Both the position numbers and the translations under genes were made by a program. A DNA stretch of 60,596 nt from Synergistetes bacterium ADurb.Bin155 (lineage in GTDB: Bacteria > Synergistota > Synergistia > Synergistales > Thermovirgaceae): positions 1 through 60,596 of the forward strand of contig MWDE01000013.1 in the NCBI GenBank assembly GCA_002070395.1, written 5' to 3'. Of the stretch, positions 34,414 through 43,461 are shown piece after piece (positions within the stretch are counted from its first letter, which is position 1; each line of letters begins with the position of its first letter). The notes under the pieces were generated by a model, which saw only the letters and a list, made by a program, of their open reading frames with translations, was not told the DNA's origin and ran no database searches.

Positions 34414-35384
34414 AGTTGGCCTCAAAATTGCGGGAACTGAAGGTTTTTTCGGGTAGCGCCCATCCTGAATTCACCAGGTCGATCTGCGAGAACCTCGGGG
34501 TCGGGGTGGCGACGGCGAACATCTTCCGCTTCTCCGACGGAGAGATAGGGCTTTCAGTGGAGGAGAGCGTCAGGGGTGCCGACGTTTACGTGGTCCAGCC
34601 CACCTGTGAGCCCGTCAACGAGAATCTCATGGAACTCCTGATAATGATCGACGCCATGAGGAGGGCTTCAGCTTACCGGGTGAACGTGGTCACCCCCTAC
34701 TTCGGCTATGCCCGACAGGACCGTAAATCCAAGGCAAGGGATCCCATAACCGCTAAACTGGTGGCCAACCTGATAGAAAAGGCAGGTGCCGACCGCGTCC
34801 TGGCTGCTGACCTGCACGCCGGACAGCTCCAGGGTTTCTTCGACATCCCCGTCGATCACCTCACGGGCATACCCTTGCTTGCGGCCTACTTCAGGGATGC
34901 ACTCAAGAAGGAACTTGAACAGGACAGCCTGGTGGTCATCCCCCCGGACATCGGTGCCGTGACCAGGGCCAGGCGTTTCGCCGTCCCCCTGAACGCCGAC
35001 CTGGCTATCGTCGATAAGCGCCGTTCCCACGAGGTGGCCAACTTCAGCGAGGTCATGGAGGTGATAGGGGACGTCTCGGGCAAGACGGCGGTGCTCGTCG
35101 ATGACATAATTGATACGGCCGGCACCATGGTGCAGGCGGCCGAGGCGGTCCTTGCGAGGGGTGCAAAAAAGGTGTACGCCTGCGCGACTCACGGCGTCCT
35201 CTCGGGTCCCGCTATTGAAAGGATAAGCAGGTCACCCATTCACCAGGTGGTCCTGACCAACACGATACCGCTTCAGGAGGAGAAACGGATCGACAAGATC
35301 ACCGTTCTCTCCATAGCGCCGCTTTTCGCGGAGGCCATAAGCAGGATCCATTCCGATCATTCCGTCAGCATTCTTTTCCGGTAG
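34410..35384 (+). CDS. prs: Ribose-phosphate pyrophosphokinase
   Basis: Prs makes PRPP from ribose-5-phosphate and ATP for nucleotide, His and Trp synthesis. The family blocks RFSDGEIGLSVEESVRGADV, TPYFGYARQDRKSKARDPI, DLHAGQLQGFFDIPVDHL and the PRPP loop VLVDDIIDTAGTM are intact. ATG 34410 overlaps the glmU stop and is preceded by GGGAGGAG. Pairing glmU-prs followed by rplY and pth is a common bacterial arrangement. Length is 324. Confidence 0.97.
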   Translation: MKLASKLRELKVFSGSAHPEFTRSICENLGVGVATANIFRFSDGEIGLSVEESVRGADVYVVQPTCEPVNENLMELLIMIDAMRRASAYRVNVVTPYFGYARQDRKSKARDPITAKLVANLIEKAGADRVLAADLHAGQLQGFFDIPVDHLTGIPLLAAYFRDALKKELEQDSLVVIPPDIGAVTRARRFAVPLNADLAIVDKRRSHEVANFSEVMEVIGDVSGKTAVLVDDIIDTAGTMVQAAEAVLARGAKKVYACATHGVLSGPAIERISRSPIHQVVLTNTIPLQEEKRIDKITVLSIAPLFAEAISRIHSDHSVSILFR

Positions 35385-35429
35385 ATCGTCGCGGCCTCCT
35401 GTTCTTCTATTTCACGAGGAGGGTATTTC

Positions 35430-36089
35430 ATGGACAAAAGCACCAGGATAAGGCTTGAAAAACGGGAAGAAACGGGGAAACAGCACTGTAAGAGAGTCAG
35501 GAACGAAGGGAAGATCCCCGGAGTCCTTTACGGGCCCGGTTACCCGGGGTCGCTGCCGTTTTACGTGGCGGTACAGAGCATAGCCCCCATCGTTCAGTCC
35601 GGGCGCTGGGAAACTGCCAGGCTTGACGTAGAGACCCCCGGGGGTAAAAAGGAACTCTGCCTCATGAGAGACCTCCAGCGGAATCCCCTTACGGGCAGCA
35701 TCCTTCACGTGGATCTTCTGCAGCTCAAGAAGGGGCACAAGGTTTCGGTCAACGTGCCCGTAGAGATAACCGGGAGAGAGAAGTGTGCTGGCGTCAAGCA
35801 GGGGGGTGTTTTCGAACAGCTCATTCATGAGGTCGAGATGGAAGTCCTCCCCAGTGAGATACCTGCCTCCATCGCGATCGACGTGACGGACCTGTCTCTG
35901 GATGGCGCCATTCGTATCGCCGATGTCAAGTTTCCTGAAAGTGCCGTCCTGACCCTGGCTCCTGAAGAAGTGATCGTGACCATCGCACAGCCTCGCGTCG
36001 AGGTTGAAGCCGCGTCGGAAGCGGCGGAAGAAGAAACCACCGAGGTAGAAGTGGTCACGAAGGGCAAGGCGAAGGAAGAGGAGGTCTAG
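35430..36089 (+). CDS. rplY: 50S ribosomal protein L25 (general stress protein Ctc type)
   Basis: L25 binds 5S rRNA. The N-terminal domain (TRIRLEKREETGKQHCKRVR, then GKIPGVLYGPG) is the 5S-binding part. The C-terminal TL5/Ctc domain (VPVEITGREKCAGVKQGG and HEVEMEVLPSEIPASI) makes this the long form. The last ~30 residues are an acidic, Glu/Ala-rich tail. GAGGAGGG precedes ATG 35430. The ribosome-binding site of pth lies inside the last codons. Confidence 0.95.
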   Translation: MDKSTRIRLEKREETGKQHCKRVRNEGKIPGVLYGPGYPGSLPFYVAVQSIAPIVQSGRWETARLDVETPGGKKELCLMRDLQRNPLTGSILHVDLLQLKKGHKVSVNVPVEITGREKCAGVKQGGVFEQLIHEVEMEVLPSEIPASIAIDVTDLSLDGAIRIADVKFPESAVLTLAPEEVIVTIAQPRVEVEAASEAAEEETTEVEVVTKGKAKEEEV

Positions 36090-36095
36090 CGCCCT

Positions 36096-36737
36096 TTGAA
36101 ACTTGTCGTGGGGCTGGGAAATCCGGGAGTGCGTTACGCCTGGACGAGGCATAACGCCGGTTGGCATGTACTTGACCTTCTTCGCCAACGTTTGGGGGCC
36201 CCGAAGTCTTCTCTATCACTGGACTCCCATGCCTGGGGTCCCATCCCAGTCGACGGCGAGAGAGTGCTACTTCTGAAGCCGATGACCTACATGAACCTGA
36301 GCGGGAGTGCCGTCATGAAGGCCTTCCACTTCTTTGATATTGGGCTGGAAGACCTTCTTGTCATCTACGATGACGCGGCGCTCCCCTTTGGGCGGATCCG
36401 GTTGAGAGCGCGGGGGTCCGCCGGGGGCCACAAGGGTATGGTTTCGATCATAGCCCACTTGGGATCCCTTGACTTTCCCAGGCTGCGTATCGGGATCGAC
36501 TCCTCGGGGCCGCAAAAGGACCTGGCCGAATACGTTACTGAAGTCTTTTCACCCGAAGAGCTCGCCGAGCTGCCGGCCGTGGTGGAACGGGCCGCCGATG
36601 TGGCGTTGGTATGGATCACCCGTGGGACCGATGAGGCCATGAGGGAAGCCAACTCGCCGCCGCCGGACACTTCCGGGTCTTCGAAGGGCGGCTTTGAAAA
36701 GAAGGGGCAGCCCACCTTACGCGATGATCTCTCTTGA
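36096..36737 (+). CDS. pth: Peptidyl-tRNA hydrolase
   Basis: Pth recycles peptidyl-tRNA dropped by ribosomes. KLVVGLGNPGVRY and RHNAGWH (catalytic His), KPMTYMNLSG, the YDDAALPFG aspartate and RARGSAGGHKGM are all present. TTG 36096 is the start, six bases after the rplY stop, with GGAGG 11 bases upstream. At 213 residues it has a short disordered tail (PPPDTSGSSKGGFEKKG) beyond the usual ~190. Its end overlaps mfd. Confidence 0.95.
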   Translation: MKLVVGLGNPGVRYAWTRHNAGWHVLDLLRQRLGAPKSSLSLDSHAWGPIPVDGERVLLLKPMTYMNLSGSAVMKAFHFFDIGLEDLLVIYDDAALPFGRIRLRARGSAGGHKGMVSIIAHLGSLDFPRLRIGIDSSGPQKDLAEYVTEVFSPEELAELPAVVERAADVALVWITRGTDEAMREANSPPPDTSGSSKGGFEKKGQPTLRDDLS

Positions 36738-39700
36738 AGGCCAAGGACCTCTGAAGATCGGTACCACGGGCCGTTTCCTGTTCCAGCGTCCCTCCATGAA
36801 GGTTCACCTCCCGGCAGGGACATCTTCCTGGTGCTGGGTCCTTAGGGATGTGGAAAGACCGTTGCTCGCCGTCGTCCCGGACCAGTACAGGCTCTCGGAG
36901 TTCGTATCGGACTGGAAGGTCCTTTTCCCCCTGGAAGAGATCCATATCCTCTCAGAGATCCCCCTCACCGAGGAGCACCTCAGGAGCGAAGCGACCAGGA
37001 TCGAAAGGGGCAGCGCCGTCGAAAAATGGAACGCCACGGGCGGCTGCATCGTGACGACCCCATCGGCGATCCTGGCTCCCCTCAGCCTGCCCTCGGCCGG
37101 GGTGGAGATCGACGTGGGCCTTGCCCTGGAGAGAGACCGGTTCCTCGAATGGGCGGCCGGGTCAGGGTACAGCAGGTCAGACCTTGTCTGGCAGGAGGGG
37201 CAGTACGTCAGCAGGGGCAGCATCGTCGATATCTTCGACCCTTCCTACCGTCTACCCCTAAGGATCGAATTTTTTGATGACCGGATCGAAAGCATCCACC
37301 TTTTCGACCCCGAAAGCCAAAGGAGCCGCTCTCCCGTGGGACTTACCCGTATCCTAGCGCTGACAGGGGGTATCGTGAAGAGGCTCGATGAAATGCTCCA
37401 TCCCGACACGGGCATCATCCTTTTTGAACCCCCGGCGCTGGAGCGGTCGGTGGAGGCCTATCAGTGGATATGGAACCGGATGGCCGATGATGGGGGAGCG
37501 GACCCTCTCATCTCTTGGGAGGAAGAGCTCGGGAGGCTTTCGGGCCACCGCCGTACCTCCGTCACCAGGATCGTCCAGGGGTCGGACCTCCGGATCCCCG
37601 TAATGGAGGTCCAGTCCTTCAAGGGGAGGCTCGAGGCGGCCGAATCGGTCGTCCGGGGCTGGCTAGAGGAAGATTTTGAAATAACCCTTTATTCTTCCAG
37701 TGAACTGCTGCTCCAATGGGCTTCTGAAATAGGTATTACCCCCCGCGAGGGCGCCCTTTCAAAGGGTTTCGTGGACCGCAGTGAAAAAAAAGTTTTCCTT
37801 TCCGACAGCGACCTGGTGGGAGTGACACCCGCCTCCCGCGAGGGGAGGGTCTCCAGGGTTCCTCCAAGGGAGTGGGAAGAGAGGATAGGGGAACTCGACT
37901 TCGTGATCCACGAAGACTACGGTATCGCCAGGAACCTGGGCATCGAGAGGGTGACCTCCGACGGGATGGACAGGGATTGCCTGGTCCTGCTCTTCGCGGA
38001 GAACAGGAGGCTTCTCCTCCCCCTGGTGCAGCTATACAAGATCACCCCCTACCCGGCCTTCTCCGGGGAAGATCCCCCACTGGACAGCCTCAGAGGCACC
38101 GTGTGGAAAAAGGCTTCTCTCAAGGCGAGGGAGAAGGCCAGGGAGGCCGCCCGTCAGATCCTGGCCCTCTACGCCGAGAGGGAGACGAGCAGGAAGGAAC
38201 CTTTGCCCCCCGATGGCGAGCTGGTGGAGAAGTTTGAGAGCGCTTTCCCCTTTGAGGAGACCAGCGACCAGCTGTCCGCCATCCGCTCGATCAAGATGGA
38301 CATGGAGGACCACCTCCCGATGGACAGGCTTCTCGTAGGCGATGTGGGTTTCGGGAAGACCGAGGTCGCTTTCAGGGCGGCCGTGAAGGCCGCCGAAGCG
38401 GGGCGACAGACGGCTTTCCTGGTCCCCACGACGCTCCTGGCTTTTCAACACTTTGAATCCTTTTCCGCCAGGATAACGGGCCTCCCGGTGAGGGCCGAGG
38501 TGCTCTCCCGGTTCGTTTCGCGGAAAAGGCAGGAGGAGATCAAGGTAGATATCGAGAAGGGGCTTGTGGACGTGGTCTTCGGGACTCACCGACTCCTCCA
38601 GGGCGACCTAAAGTTTAGGAGGCTCGGCTTGATCGTCATCGACGAAGAGCACCGTTTCGGCGTCCTGCACAAGGAACGGCTGAAGAAACTTGACCCATCC
38701 ATCGACGTGCTAAGCATCTCGGCCACGCCCATACCGAGGACGCTCCACATGGCCCTGGGGGGGATAAGCCATATCTCCATGATATCGTCGCCCCCCTACA
38801 GGCGTCAGCCCGTCATGACCTATGTGGGGCCCTGGAGGGACGATCTTTTCAGGGAAGCCGTCCTGAAGGAGAGTGCCAGGGGGGGGCAGGTCTTTTTCGT
38901 CCATAACAGGATCGAGACCATCGATGCCGTAGCCGCCAGGACGAGGTCGACCTTTCCCGACCTCAGGGTGGATGTCGTCCATGGCCGGATGGAAGAGAAA
39001 AAGCTTGAAGAGGCCATGATCAAGTTCACCAGGAGGGAAACGGACCTCCTCGTCTGCACCACCATCATCGAGAGCGGCCTCGATCTGCCCGGCGCCAATA
39101 CCCTCATCGTGGACAACGCCCAGGACCTCGGTCTGGCCCAGATGTACCAACTGAGAGGCAGGGTTGGAAGAAGGGAAGAACAGGCCTTTGCTTTTTTCTT
39201 TTACCCTCCCGACAGGGTCATGCCCTATGAAGCCCTTGAACGCCTCGAGGCCATCGCCGGGCTGAGCGACAGGGGAGGTGGTCTCGCCCTCGCGAAAAGG
39301 GACATGGAGATCCGCGGCGGCGGTCAGCTGATCGGGACCCGCCAGCATGGGCATATCGACAGGGTGGGTTTCAATGCCTACTTCAAGATGCTCGAGGAGG
39401 AGATCACTTCCGAATCCGGCGGGGAACCCGCCCAGGGGGTGAGGATGGAGATCCGTATCCCCGTCATCCTCCCAAGCAGTTACGTACCCCAGTCCAGCGT
39501 CAGGATAGCCCTCTTCAGAAGGCTCCTGCGGGTCGAGGGAGTAGGGGAGGTGCTCGAGCTGGAGAAGGAGATCAGGGAACGCTTCGGCCCAATACCCCGA
39601 TCGGTGGCGTTCATGTTGGCCTCGGCGAAGGTCCGGTCCACGGGGCGCCGCAATGGGTTACAATACGTTCATTGCGCCCTGGAGGAGACCCGGGCCGGAG

Positions 39701-39858
39701 GTGACCCCTTAAAACTCCGGGAACTCGCTTCCGGTAAAGCGGGTTGGATGCTGACGTCGAGTGGCATCCTCACAGGGCCAGGGGGGTATAGGGGCATGGT
39801 CGAACTGGCCGAAATGCTCGAAGCCTCCCATCTAGGTGAAGCATGGGGAGATAAGTAA
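36724..39858 (+). CDS. mfd: Transcription-repair coupling factor Mfd
   Basis: Mfd pushes stalled RNA polymerase off DNA lesions and recruits UvrA. The UvrB-like N-terminal region contains SRGSIVDIFDPSYRLPLRIE. The RNA-polymerase-interaction (CarD-like) domain has DFVIHEDYGIARNLGI (about residue 390). The RecG-like translocase has Walker A GDVGFGKTEVAFRAA (about residue 539), DEEHRFGV, TATPIPRTL and QLRGRVGR. A TRCF C-terminal domain follows. Length 1044 is slightly short for the family (about 1150), mainly in the N-terminus. ATG 36724 is used; TTG 36694 would add ten residues. The stop TAA overlaps the mazG ATG. Confidence 0.96.
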   Translation: MISLEGQGPLKIGTTGRFLFQRPSMKVHLPAGTSSWCWVLRDVERPLLAVVPDQYRLSEFVSDWKVLFPLEEIHILSEIPLTEEHLRSEATRIERGSAVEKWNATGGCIVTTPSAILAPLSLPSAGVEIDVGLALERDRFLEWAAGSGYSRSDLVWQEGQYVSRGSIVDIFDPSYRLPLRIEFFDDRIESIHLFDPESQRSRSPVGLTRILALTGGIVKRLDEMLHPDTGIILFEPPALERSVEAYQWIWNRMADDGGADPLISWEEELGRLSGHRRTSVTRIVQGSDLRIPVMEVQSFKGRLEAAESVVRGWLEEDFEITLYSSSELLLQWASEIGITPREGALSKGFVDRSEKKVFLSDSDLVGVTPASREGRVSRVPPREWEERIGELDFVIHEDYGIARNLGIERVTSDGMDRDCLVLLFAENRRLLLPLVQLYKITPYPAFSGEDPPLDSLRGTVWKKASLKAREKAREAARQILALYAERETSRKEPLPPDGELVEKFESAFPFEETSDQLSAIRSIKMDMEDHLPMDRLLVGDVGFGKTEVAFRAAVKAAEAGRQTAFLVPTTLLAFQHFESFSARITGLPVRAEVLSRFVSRKRQEEIKVDIEKGLVDVVFGTHRLLQGDLKFRRLGLIVIDEEHRFGVLHKERLKKLDPSIDVLSISATPIPRTLHMALGGISHISMISSPPYRRQPVMTYVGPWRDDLFREAVLKESARGGQVFFVHNRIETIDAVAARTRSTFPDLRVDVVHGRMEEKKLEEAMIKFTRRETDLLVCTTIIESGLDLPGANTLIVDNAQDLGLAQMYQLRGRVGRREEQAFAFFFYPPDRVMPYEALERLEAIAGLSDRGGGLALAKRDMEIRGGGQLIGTRQHGHIDRVGFNAYFKMLEEEITSESGGEPAQGVRMEIRIPVILPSSYVPQSSVRIALFRRLLRVEGVGEVLELEKEIRERFGPIPRSVAFMLASAKVRSTGRRNGLQYVHCALEETRAGGDPLKLRELASGKAGWMLTSSGILTGPGGYRGMVELAEMLEASHLGEAWGDK

Positions 39859-40658
39859 TGGTCAGGACATCGAGGATTCACGAAGAGATGGATGGGTTGC
39901 TTTCAATAATGGAAAGGCTCCGGGAACCTGACGGTTGCCCCTGGGACAGGGAGCAGACCCTGGAGAGCCTCAGGCCCTTCATACTAGAAGAGGCTTATGA
40001 GCTGGTGGACTCCATCGAGAGAGGTGACCCGGATGCCATATGCGAGGAAAGCGGCGATCTGCTCCTCCAGGTGGTTTTTGTCGCCCAGGTATGCATGGAG
40101 AAAGGCCTTTTCGACCTGGCCGACTCCATAAGGGGCCTCAACGAAAAGCTTGTGAGGAGGCACCCCCATGTCTTCGGCGGCGAGAGACTTGAGACCGGTT
40201 CCGCCGTCAGCAGGAACTGGGACCTCATCAAGCAGGGTGAAAGAAGGGTCAAGCGCGAGGATCCCTCCCTCTTCGCGGGGATACCCCCCAGCCTTCCGGC
40301 GTTGGTCAAATCCAGACAGATACAGGAAAGGGCGGCCAAGGTGGGTTTTGATTGGGAAGAAGGAGACATTGGACCCATTGTGGACAAGATCCATGAGGAG
40401 TTGTGGGAGCTCAACGAAGCCATTACCTCCCGGGACAGGGAGCATATCGAGGAGGAGATGGGCGATGTTTTCTTCGCCCTGGCCAACCTGTCCAGGCATT
40501 TAAAAGTGGAGCCCGAGTTCAGCCTCCAGAGGGCGAACAGGAAATTTGAATCCCGGCTCCGTTTCATGGAAAACAGGGTTGAGCGCAGCGGAAGGCCCTG
40601 GTCGGACTATACTCTTGATGAACTGGAGGCGCTCTGGGACGACGCCAAGGGAGAGTGA
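39858..40658 (+). CDS. mazG: Nucleoside triphosphate pyrophosphohydrolase MazG
   Basis: MazG hydrolyses NTPs to NMPs and cleans the nucleotide pool. Two MazG repeats are visible: CPWDREQTLESLRPFILEEA with EESGDLLLQVVF in the first, and IHEELWELNEA with EEEMGDVFFALANL in the second, each with the E-x2-E...E-x2-D metal signature. Length 266 is normal. It starts on the A of the mfd stop (TAATG), so the two are coupled. Confidence 0.95.
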   Translation: MVRTSRIHEEMDGLLSIMERLREPDGCPWDREQTLESLRPFILEEAYELVDSIERGDPDAICEESGDLLLQVVFVAQVCMEKGLFDLADSIRGLNEKLVRRHPHVFGGERLETGSAVSRNWDLIKQGERRVKREDPSLFAGIPPSLPALVKSRQIQERAAKVGFDWEEGDIGPIVDKIHEELWELNEAITSRDREHIEEEMGDVFFALANLSRHLKVEPEFSLQRANRKFESRLRFMENRVERSGRPWSDYTLDELEALWDDAKGE

Positions 40659-40702
40659 GAGAGAAAGCGGCAGGTAAAAGGCTTTTCGTCGGAGGTGACG
40701 AC

Positions 40703-42175
40703 ATGAGCGCGGGATCACAGGAAGAGGAGAAGGCCACCCCCTCGGTGGAGAAACGAGAGAGAGAGGGTACCGGGGAGGCGCCGAAGAGAAAGATAGGCAT
40801 TACCGAGACGGCTCTCAGGGATGCGCACCAATCCATCATGGCGACAAGGCTTCGGACCGAGGACATGATCCCCGTGGCGGAACGGATGGACGAGGTGGGG
40901 TACCACTCTCTTGAAGTGTGGGGGGGCGCCACCTTCGACACTTGTATGCGCTTCCTCGAGGAGGACCCCTGGGAACGCCTTCGGGCGTTAAGAAAGCGGT
41001 TCCGGAAGACAAGGCTCCAGATGCTCCTTCGGGGGCAGAACATCGTGGGCTACCGGCACTACGCCGACGATGTGGTGAGGGAGTTCGTTAAAAGGGCCGT
41101 CGGCAACGGCCTCGACATAATCAGGGTTTTCGACGCCTTGAATGACCTCAGGAACATGGAGGTCGCCGCCGATCAGGTCAAAAAGGAAGGGGCCCACCTC
41201 CAGATGAGCCTCTCTTACACGATATCCCCCATGCACACCCTGGAGGCCTTTGCGGACATGTCCCTCAAGATGAAGAAGATGGGCGCCGATTCCATTTGCA
41301 TAAAGGACATGGCGGGACTCCTCGGGCCGGTCCAGGCCCATAAACTTGTGAAGGCGGTGAAAAGGAAGACGTCCCTGCCGGTCCAGGTCCATTCCCACTA
41401 CACAAGCGGCATGGCCGCCATGGCTTATTACGCCTCGGTGCTGGCCGGGGCCGATGTGGTGGACTGCGCGATCTCGCCCTTCGCGATGGGGACCAGCCAG
41501 CCTGCCACGGAGACGATGGTGGCGGCCCTCACGGGGAAGGATCTCGAGACCGGCATAACCCTAGAGAAGCTGATCCCCGTATCGGAGTACTTCAAGGAAC
41601 TCCGGGAGAAGTACAGCAAGCTTATCATGGGTCTTGAGGGGGTCGACATCAACGTCCTCGTCTACCAGATCCCCGGCGGGATGTACTCCAACCTCGTGAG
41701 CCAGCTCAAGGAGCAGGATTCTCTCCACAGGCTCCAGGATGTGCTCCGGGAGGTCCCCAAAGTCCGCAAGGAGATGGGCTACCCGCCACTGGTCACACCC
41801 ACGAGCCAGCTCGTCGGCACCCAGGCAACGCTGAACGTCCTAATGGGCGAGAGGTGGAAGATGGTTTCCAAGGAAGTGAGGCAGTACTTCCTGGGGTACT
41901 ACGGAACGCCCCCCGGACCGCTGGACAAGGAGGTCCAGAAGAAGGTCATCGGTGAAGAGAGGCCGATCACCTGCCGGCCGGGGGAGGTCCTGAAACCAGA
42001 ATTGCCTGGTGTCTACAAGACCATGGGGGATTGGATAACACAGCCCGAGGACGCGCTGAGTTACGCCCTCTTCCCGGCCGTCGCGAAGGATTTCCTTGTA
42101 AGGAAGTTTGCCAGGGAAAACCTCAGGGACGTGGGCCTTCAGCCCCTGGTGGAAGGCGCGGCTTACCCGCTTTAG
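40703..42175 (+). CDS. oadA: Carboxyltransferase, oxaloacetate decarboxylase alpha / pyruvate carboxylase B type, without biotin domain
   Basis: A TIM-barrel carboxyltransferase that moves CO2 between biotin and pyruvate/oxaloacetate. ITETALRDAHQSIMATRL, the SICIKDMAGLL lysine, the metal site VHSHYTSGMA and PFAMGTSQPATE are intact, as is the PYC_OADA region. It ends at PLVEGAAYPL without a biotinyl domain and without the AMKM biotin motif, so it needs a separate biotin protein. About 30 charged residues precede the core. GGAGGTG is five bases before ATG 40703. It could be part of an Na-pumping decarboxylase or of a two-subunit pyruvate carboxylase; no other subunit is adjacent. Confidence 0.9.
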   Translation: MSAGSQEEEKATPSVEKREREGTGEAPKRKIGITETALRDAHQSIMATRLRTEDMIPVAERMDEVGYHSLEVWGGATFDTCMRFLEEDPWERLRALRKRFRKTRLQMLLRGQNIVGYRHYADDVVREFVKRAVGNGLDIIRVFDALNDLRNMEVAADQVKKEGAHLQMSLSYTISPMHTLEAFADMSLKMKKMGADSICIKDMAGLLGPVQAHKLVKAVKRKTSLPVQVHSHYTSGMAAMAYYASVLAGADVVDCAISPFAMGTSQPATETMVAALTGKDLETGITLEKLIPVSEYFKELREKYSKLIMGLEGVDINVLVYQIPGGMYSNLVSQLKEQDSLHRLQDVLREVPKVRKEMGYPPLVTPTSQLVGTQATLNVLMGERWKMVSKEVRQYFLGYYGTPPGPLDKEVQKKVIGEERPITCRPGEVLKPELPGVYKTMGDWITQPEDALSYALFPAVAKDFLVRKFARENLRDVGLQPLVEGAAYPL

Positions 42176-42217
42176 ATCGGATCATTGTCAGCATCAGGAT
42201 GATCGGAGGTGCTTTTC

Positions 42218-42454
42218 ATGGAAATAGAAGAAAGAGTGAAGTCGCTCATCGAGGAACAGGTCAGACCGGCTCTCCAGTCCCACGGGGGGGATATCGAACT
42301 CGTGAGTTTTGACACCGACGGCGGGGTCGTGACCGTAAGGCTGAAGGGGGCGTGCGGCAACTGCCCCTTCGCCGCCGAGACGTTGCGTTCCCAGGTGGAA
42401 GCCGTCATCAGAAAGGAGATACCTGAGATAGAAAAGGTCGTCAGGACGGAATGA
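42218..42454 (+). CDS. NifU-like (Nfu) iron-sulfur carrier protein
   Basis: This is a single Nfu domain of 78 residues: VRPALQSHGGDIELVSFD and LKGACGNCPFAAETLR, whose CxxC pairs across a dimer to hold a 4Fe-4S cluster for transfer to target proteins. GGAGG is eight bases before ATG 42218. The end overlaps phoH (ATGA). Confidence 0.93.
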   Translation: MEIEERVKSLIEEQVRPALQSHGGDIELVSFDTDGGVVTVRLKGACGNCPFAAETLRSQVEAVIRKEIPEIEKVVRTE

Positions 42455-43461
42455 GACCCGTAAGAGGCGAGGCGACGGCGGCCGAAAGAGCGAACCACGG
42501 CCACACCGGTTCCGTGGAGGCCGCGGACGAAGAGACTTTTTCACGACTACTGGGCCCTAGGGACGAGAACCTAAGGCTCATCGAGGAGCGCTATCCCGTC
42601 AGGCTCGTCGTCCGGGACCTCCTCATCTCCGTCCATGGCCCCGATGCCGATGCGGTGGACCTTGTCATGGAACTGCTCCGGCAAATGATGAAGATCGCCC
42701 GAAAGGGCCACGCTCTCCGTCCCGCCGAAGTCACCTACGCCATGAACGCCTTCGCCGAGCAGGGTGTCATCGATCTTATGCCCCTGTACGAGGACGTGAT
42801 ATGCCTGACCCACAGGGGAAAGCCGGTACGTCCGAAAACGGAGGGGCAGAAACGCTATGTCGACGCCATACGCAAGAATGACGTCCTCTTCGCCATAGGC
42901 CCCGCGGGAACGGGCAAGACGTACCTGGCAGTGGGGCTTGCCGTGGCCGCCCTCAAGGAGGGCAAGGTCAACAGGGTCGTCCTGGTCCGACCCGCCGTGG
43001 AAGCCGGCGAAAGCCTCGGTTACCTCCCGGGGGATCTCAGGGAGAAGGTGGAGCCCTACTTAAGGCCTCTTTACGATGCCTTTTACGAAATGTTCTCCCC
43101 GGAGAGGTTCACGAAGTACGTCGAGAAGAAGATCATAGAGATCGCCCCCCTGGCCTACATGAGGGGCAGGACCCTGAACGACAGCTTCATAATACTCGAC
43201 GAGGCCCAAAACACCACGCCGGAACAGATGAAAATGTTCCTCACCAGGCTCGGTTTCGGGTCGAAGGCGGTCGTCATCGGCGATATAACCCAGATAGACC
43301 TTCCATCGGGGAAGAAGTCGGGTCTCAAGGTCGTCAGGAATATTCTCAAGGGGATCCCCGGGGTCGAGTTCGTGTCGCTGGGCAAAAACGACGTCGTCCG
43401 CCACGAAGTCGTCCAGAGGATCGTCCAGGCCTATGAAGAACATGAACAAAAGCAGCGCTAA
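42451..43461 (+). CDS. phoH: PhoH-family ATPase
   Basis: This is a P-loop ATPase with Walker A AIGPAGTGKTYLAVG (about residue 150), Walker B SFIILDEAQNTTPEQMKMFLTR and VVIGDITQIDLP, and an N-terminal KH-like region. In many bacteria phoH-ybeY-era are neighbours and act in RNA metabolism and ribosome assembly; the same order is kept here with pgpH, corC and cdd inserted. Length is 336. It overlaps nfu at its start and pgpH at its end. Confidence 0.95.
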   Translation: MRPVRGEATAAERANHGHTGSVEAADEETFSRLLGPRDENLRLIEERYPVRLVVRDLLISVHGPDADAVDLVMELLRQMMKIARKGHALRPAEVTYAMNAFAEQGVIDLMPLYEDVICLTHRGKPVRPKTEGQKRYVDAIRKNDVLFAIGPAGTGKTYLAVGLAVAALKEGKVNRVVLVRPAVEAGESLGYLPGDLREKVEPYLRPLYDAFYEMFSPERFTKYVEKKIIEIAPLAYMRGRTLNDSFIILDEAQNTTPEQMKMFLTRLGFGSKAVVIGDITQIDLPSGKKSGLKVVRNILKGIPGVEFVSLGKNDVVRHEVVQRIVQAYEEHEQKQR

